DNA from: Geobacter sp.
GTDB taxonomy: Bacteria > Desulfobacterota > Desulfuromonadia > Geobacterales > Pseudopelobacteraceae
Length of the DNA: 9,239 nt
Assembly: GCA_027346925.1 (NCBI GenBank)
Contig: DAIERH010000080.1
Span: 1-9,239 of the forward strand
Reading direction: 5' to 3'
Positions 6,942-9,239 of this stretch are shown piece after piece. Both the position numbers and the translations under genes were made by a program. Below the pieces are notes generated by a model. The model was not told the origin of the DNA. It worked only from the letters and a program-made list of their open reading frames with translations, and did no database searches. Numbering within the stretch: position 1 is the first letter of the stretch; each line of letters begins with the position of its first letter.

Positions 6942-7532
6942 ATGTTGAAACGTATCGCCCTTATGACGTTGGTCGGAGTATTTCTCGCGGCACACGCCTT
7001 TGCCACTCCCACCGACGATGTGAAAAAGACCGTGGACGAGGTGGTCCGCATTGTTGCCGACAAGGGAATGAAAAAACATGAGCAGCAGCGCCGCCAAGCT
7101 CTCAAAAAATCCATAAGCGTGATCTTCGACTACCACGAGATGGCCAAGCGCTCGCTCGGCAGGCACTGGAACCAGCGCACCCCTGCGGAGAAAAAGCAGT
7201 TCACCGACCTGTTCGCCACCCTGCTGGAAAATTCCTATGCCGGAAAGATCGAATCCTACAACAACGAGAAGATCGTCTACCTCAACGAGACGCAGGATGG
7301 CGGCTATGCCGAGGTCAGATCCAAGGTGATTACGCCCAAACGCGATGAGTTCTCCCTGGATTACCGCCTGATGAACGAAAACGGGAAGTGGATGGTCTAT
7401 GACGTGGTCATCGAGGGGGTCAGCCTTGTCTCCAACTACCGCAGCCAGTTCAACCGGATCATTACCGCCAATGGCTACCCTGAATTGGTGAAAAAACTGC
7501 AAACCAAGTCGGAGGAATTAAAGGCGCCGTAA
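6942..7532 (+). CDS. mlaC: MlaC-family periplasmic phospholipid-binding protein
   Basis: A 196-residue exported protein of the MlaC/Ttg2D family, the soluble carrier that moves phospholipid between the membranes. It has a signal peptide (Lys3, Arg4, hydrophobic 5-17, likely cleavage after Ala21 in AFA-TP). The mature part carries family features: [19 protein letters not shown] (which includes the FDY..MA..(S/A)LG pattern), [27 protein letters not shown], a beta-strand section ending in [19 protein letters not shown], and YRSQFNRII (from Tyr166). The start at 6942 is fixed by a near-perfect AGGAGG at 6932-6937; an open frame continues upstream only as a shadow inside the TolC-family gene. It is the last mla gene of the cluster. 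No terminator follows before the csp promoter, so some transcripts may continue into csp. Direction of lipid flow cannot be read from sequence. Confidence 0.95.
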   Translation: MLKRIALMTLVGVFLAAHAFATPTDDVKKTVDEVVRIVADKGMKKHEQQRRQALKKSISVIFDYHEMAKRSLGRHWNQRTPAEKKQFTDLFATLLENSYAGKIESYNNEKIVYLNETQDGGYAEVRSKVITPKRDEFSLDYRLMNENGKWMVYDVVIEGVSLVSNYRSQFNRIITANGYPELVKKLQTKSEELKAP

Positions 7533-7547
7533 TACGATTAAAATTGC

Positions 7548-7575
7548 TTGACACGCGCTTCTGGCCTGTGATAAA
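7548..7575 (+). promoter_or_regulatory. Strong sigma-70 promoter for the cold-shock gene
   Basis: A perfect -35 hexamer TTGACA (7548-7553) is followed after 16 bases by GATAAA (7570-7575), a 4 of 6 match to the -10 box preceded by TGT (7567-7569), which fits an extended -10 element. Transcription would start near 7582. The promoter begins 15 bases after the mlaC stop and is set to drive csp independently of the mla operon. Confidence 0.65.
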
Positions 7576-7581
7576 CGACAC

Positions 7582-7726
7582 GGGCAGCAAGTTTCGGACG
7601 TTTTTGCAGAACGTTGAAGTAGCATGTTTGACCAGGCTATGCGGTTTTCCTGCATCAGACTCCGGAAACTTAAGCGGTATTTCACTAGTTCCGGCCAAGA
7701 TCCGGAGAAAAAAAGGAGGTAGGAAA
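7582..7726 (+). promoter_or_regulatory. Long, structured 5' leader of the cold-shock mRNA
   Basis: About 145 untranslated bases separate the predicted transcription start from the csp ATG, far longer than in the rest of the window. Visible pairings are ACGTT (7598-7602) with AACGT (7610-7614); CCGGAAACT (7662-7670) with AGTTCCGG (7687-7694), one base bulged; the palindrome TCCGGA at 7661-7666 and again at 7701-7706, able to pair with each other instead; and TTTTCCT (7645-7651) with AGGAAAA (7721-7727), which would cover the first base of the start codon. Some of these are mutually exclusive, as expected of a temperature-responsive leader like that of E. coli cspA. No E. coli cold-box sequence is seen. 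The function is inferred. Confidence 0.4.
7713..7720 (+). promoter_or_regulatory. Near-perfect Shine-Dalgarno of the cold-shock gene
   Basis: AAGGAGGT is fully complementary to the usual anti-Shine-Dalgarno. Its GGAGG core (7715-7719) stands 7 bases before the ATG at 7727 and decides the start against the open in-frame leader upstream. It predicts very high translation when the leader is unfolded. Confidence 0.85.
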
Positions 7727-7930
7727 ATGGCACAGGGCAAGGTTAAATGGTTCAACGACACCAAGGGATTCGGCTTCATCGAGCAGGAAGGTGGGGAGGA
7801 CGTGTTCGTTCACTTCTCCGCTATTCAGTCGGAAGGATTCAAGTCCCTCGCCGAGGGTGACGCGGTCAGCTTTGACATCACCCAGGGCCCCAAAGGACTC
7901 CAGGCCTCCAACGTCCAGAAAATCAAGTAA
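7727..7930 (+). CDS. Cold-shock protein (CspA family), single CSD RNA-binding domain
   Basis: A complete 67-residue protein, the standard length for CspA-like RNA chaperones. These bind single-stranded RNA and DNA in the cytoplasm and melt secondary structure, either on cold shock or in normal growth. The single cold-shock domain spans the whole protein: [15 protein letters not shown] contains the RNP1 motif KGFGFI (residues 13-18) and the aromatic residues Trp8 and Phe9; VFVHFSAI contains RNP2 with Phe and His that stack on bases; and the ending [17 protein letters not shown] matches the family's last two strands. The ATG at 7727 is the only start with a ribosome-binding site. It has its own strong promoter and leader and is closed by a strong terminator, so it is mainly a one-gene unit even though it lies directly behind the mla operon. 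Genomes usually hold several paralogues, so I give no specific symbol; cold induction is not proven. Confidence 0.97.
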   Translation: MAQGKVKWFNDTKGFGFIEQEGGEDVFVHFSAIQSEGFKSLAEGDAVSFDITQGPKGLQASNVQKIK

Positions 7931-7957
7931 ACCGACTGTCTGAACGCACCAGGTCTC

Positions 7958-7993
7958 AAGCCCGCTGAAACGATCAGCGGGCTTTTCTTGTTT
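7958..7993 (+). terminator. Intrinsic terminator of csp
   Basis: AAGCCCGCTGA (7958-7968) pairs perfectly over 11 bases with TCAGCGGGCTT (7974-7984) around a 5-base loop (AACGA), and a T-rich tract (TTTTCTTGTTT, 7983-7993) follows. It ends transcription from csp 27 bases after its stop codon. The right arm and the T-tract also encode the last residues and stop codon of the convergent ygiQ. On the minus strand the hairpin is followed by few T residues, so it should terminate less well in that direction. Confidence 0.95.
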
Positions 7994-9239
7994 CATGCCG
8001 GCGGCGTTTGACAGGCGCCTCTTTTTTCCCAACAAGGCTGCCCCGTCCCTTCCGTTCGCCATTTGCCCGCTCGTCATCACGGTTGCCGCCGTACCCCGCG
8101 AACAGCGTTTCCGCACTCTCCTCCCGCCCCAGTTCCCTGAGCGCCTCCATCACCTTATTCCGTTCATCCGGCTGGTGCCAGAGCAAAAGCGCCTTCTGGA
8201 GCCCTTTCTCCCTGTCGCTGCGGGCCACGTGGATCGTCTTCCCGCTGTCCGGATCGAGCCCCGTATAAAACATGCAGGTCGAGAGGGTACCCGGGGTGGG
8301 GGTAAAGTCCTGGACCTGCTCCACCTTCAGCCCCAGTTTCCTGAGTATCAGCGCCACCTCCAGCATGTCGGCCAAGGTGCAGCCGGGATGGCCGGAGATA
8401 AGGTAGGGGACGATGTGCTGACGTTTACCGAGATGGCTGTTCTCCTCGCGGAAGCGACGCATGAAGGTTTCAAAGGCCTTTCTGCCAGGCTTGCGCATCA
8501 GCGCCGTGACATGCTCCACCAGATGTTCCGGGGCGACCTTGAGCAATCCGCTCACATGATACCCCACCAGTTCGCGGAAATAGCCCGTCTGCCGCTCCAG
8601 CAGGTCGTAACGTACCCCGGAGGAAATCGCCACGTGCTTCACCCCGGCCCGGCCACGCGCCTTCCGCAGCAGGGTCAGAGCCCACTTGTCGCTGGTTTCA
8701 AGATTGTTGCAGATCGCGGGAAAGAGGCAGCTTTCCCTTTGACAGCGTCGCATCGCTTCGCTGTTGCCGCAGAATAGTCCGTACATGTTGGCCGTCGGGC
8801 CGCCGATGTCGCTGATACTGCCGCGAAACCAGGGGGCACGGGCAAGCCCGTCGATCTCGGCCATGATCGAGGCCGGGCTCCGGGATTGGATCAGCTTGCC
8901 CTGGTGCATGGCAATGGCACAGAAGGCACAGCCGCCGAAACAGCCGCGATGGCTGGTAATGGAGGTTTTGATCTGCTCCCAGGCCGGGATCGTTTCGCGA
9001 TAGGAGGGATGGGGCGCCTTCTCGAAGGGAAGGGCATAAATGGCATCCATCTCCGGCTCGGAGAGGGGCACTGCCGGCGGGTTGCAGATCAGGCCACGGT
9101 CGCCGTGCCGCTGGACAATCGTACGGGCGCAGAAGGGGTTCTGCTCGCGGGCGGTCAGCCGGAACGCCTCGGCAAACCTCAGCTTGTCTGCTGAAACCTC
9201 TTCGAAGGTGGGAATTTCCAGTAGGGTGTTACCCCCCCC
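7974..9239 (-). CDS. ygiQ: YgiQ-family radical SAM protein (UPF0313), N-terminus off the window
   Basis: The last 421 residues of a protein whose start lies beyond the right edge; the frame is open to base 9239, and family members are usually 600-700 residues. An internal GTG at 9071 is not the true start, because typical family sequence continues upstream of it ([23 protein letters not shown]). The radical SAM cluster motif is clear: CFGGCAFC, with Cys100, Cys104 and Cys107 counted from the first visible residue (genomic 8942-8919), expected to hold the 4Fe-4S cluster that cleaves S-adenosylmethionine. Further family landmarks are [41 protein letters not shown] and the C-terminal domain (DUF3362) with QDFTPTPGT and CMFYTGLDP. 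The tail is a basic, low-complexity stretch ending KAR, and its last codons lie in the csp terminator. The family's reaction is not established, so I assign no substrate. It is convergent with csp and its promoter is outside the window. Confidence 0.96.
   Translation of the reverse strand, partial: GGGNTLLEIPTFEEVSADKLRFAEAFRLTAREQNPFCARTIVQRHGDRGLICNPPAVPLSEPEMDAIYALPFEKAPHPSYRETIPAWEQIKTSITSHRGCFGGCAFCAIAMHQGKLIQSRSPASIMAEIDGLARAPWFRGSISDIGGPTANMYGLFCGNSEAMRRCQRESCLFPAICNNLETSDKWALTLLRKARGRAGVKHVAISSGVRYDLLERQTGYFRELVGYHVSGLLKVAPEHLVEHVTALMRKPGRKAFETFMRRFREENSHLGKRQHIVPYLISGHPGCTLADMLEVALILRKLGLKVEQVQDFTPTPGTLSTCMFYTGLDPDSGKTIHVARSDREKGLQKALLLWHQPDERNKVMEALRELGREESAETLFAGYGGNRDDERANGERKGRGSLVGKKEAPVKRRRHETRKAR

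Noticed and set aside
7544..7726. In-frame 61-codon N-terminal extension of the cold-shock protein
   Set aside because: It starts at a TTG inside the promoter, has no ribosome-binding site, and the normal 67-residue Csp begins at the ATG with the near-perfect Shine-Dalgarno.
7995..8777. Plus-strand open frame of 260 codons opposite ygiQ
   Set aside because: It is antisense to a conserved radical SAM gene with intact motifs, and its Pro-, His- and Arg-rich translation matches no family I know.

Overview
The window is a GC-rich, densely coded stretch of a Gram-negative (diderm) chromosome. The gene content and protein flavour suggest a Geobacter-like member of the Desulfuromonadota: an Mla lipid-transport operon with a TolC-type gene inside it, a MexI-like RND pump, and a short Csp with a very strong Shine-Dalgarno. 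This lineage call is an inference from recognised protein families, not from a marker gene. I see no mobile element, CRISPR array, tRNA or rRNA.

Layout. (1) Positions 1-3379: the 3' end of a periplasmic adaptor gene, then 4 bases later a complete inner-membrane RND efflux permease. Together they form the end of a proton-driven efflux operon. (2) Positions 3380-3543: an AT-rich gap with a plausible sigma-70 promoter and a questionable 35-codon hydrophobic ORF. (3) Positions 3544-7532: a tight five-gene operon, mlaE - mlaF - mlaD - TolC-family outer-membrane factor - mlaC, with gaps of -1, 20, 15 and 13 bases. It encodes an ABC permease, its ATPase, a membrane-anchored MCE ring protein, an outer-membrane channel-tunnel protein and a periplasmic phospholipid carrier. 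(4) Positions 7533-7957: a strong promoter, a roughly 145-base structured leader and a cold-shock protein gene, closed by an excellent intrinsic terminator. (5) Positions 7974-9239: on the minus strand, convergent with csp, the C-terminal two thirds of a YgiQ-family radical SAM protein that runs off the right edge.

How the genes work together. MlaE, MlaF and MlaD form the inner-membrane phospholipid transporter and MlaC shuttles lipid across the periplasm. In E. coli the outer-membrane partner is MlaA, with MlaB as a cytoplasmic regulator. Neither is present here; a TolC-like protein occupies the operon instead, and the RND pump next door has no outer-membrane factor of its own in view. The TolC-like protein could serve the Mla machine, the pump, or both. 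This is the most interesting feature of the window. The other points worth a second look are the csp leader and the csp terminator embedded in the 3' end of ygiQ. I did not find a wholly unprecedented system; most genes are clear members of known families.
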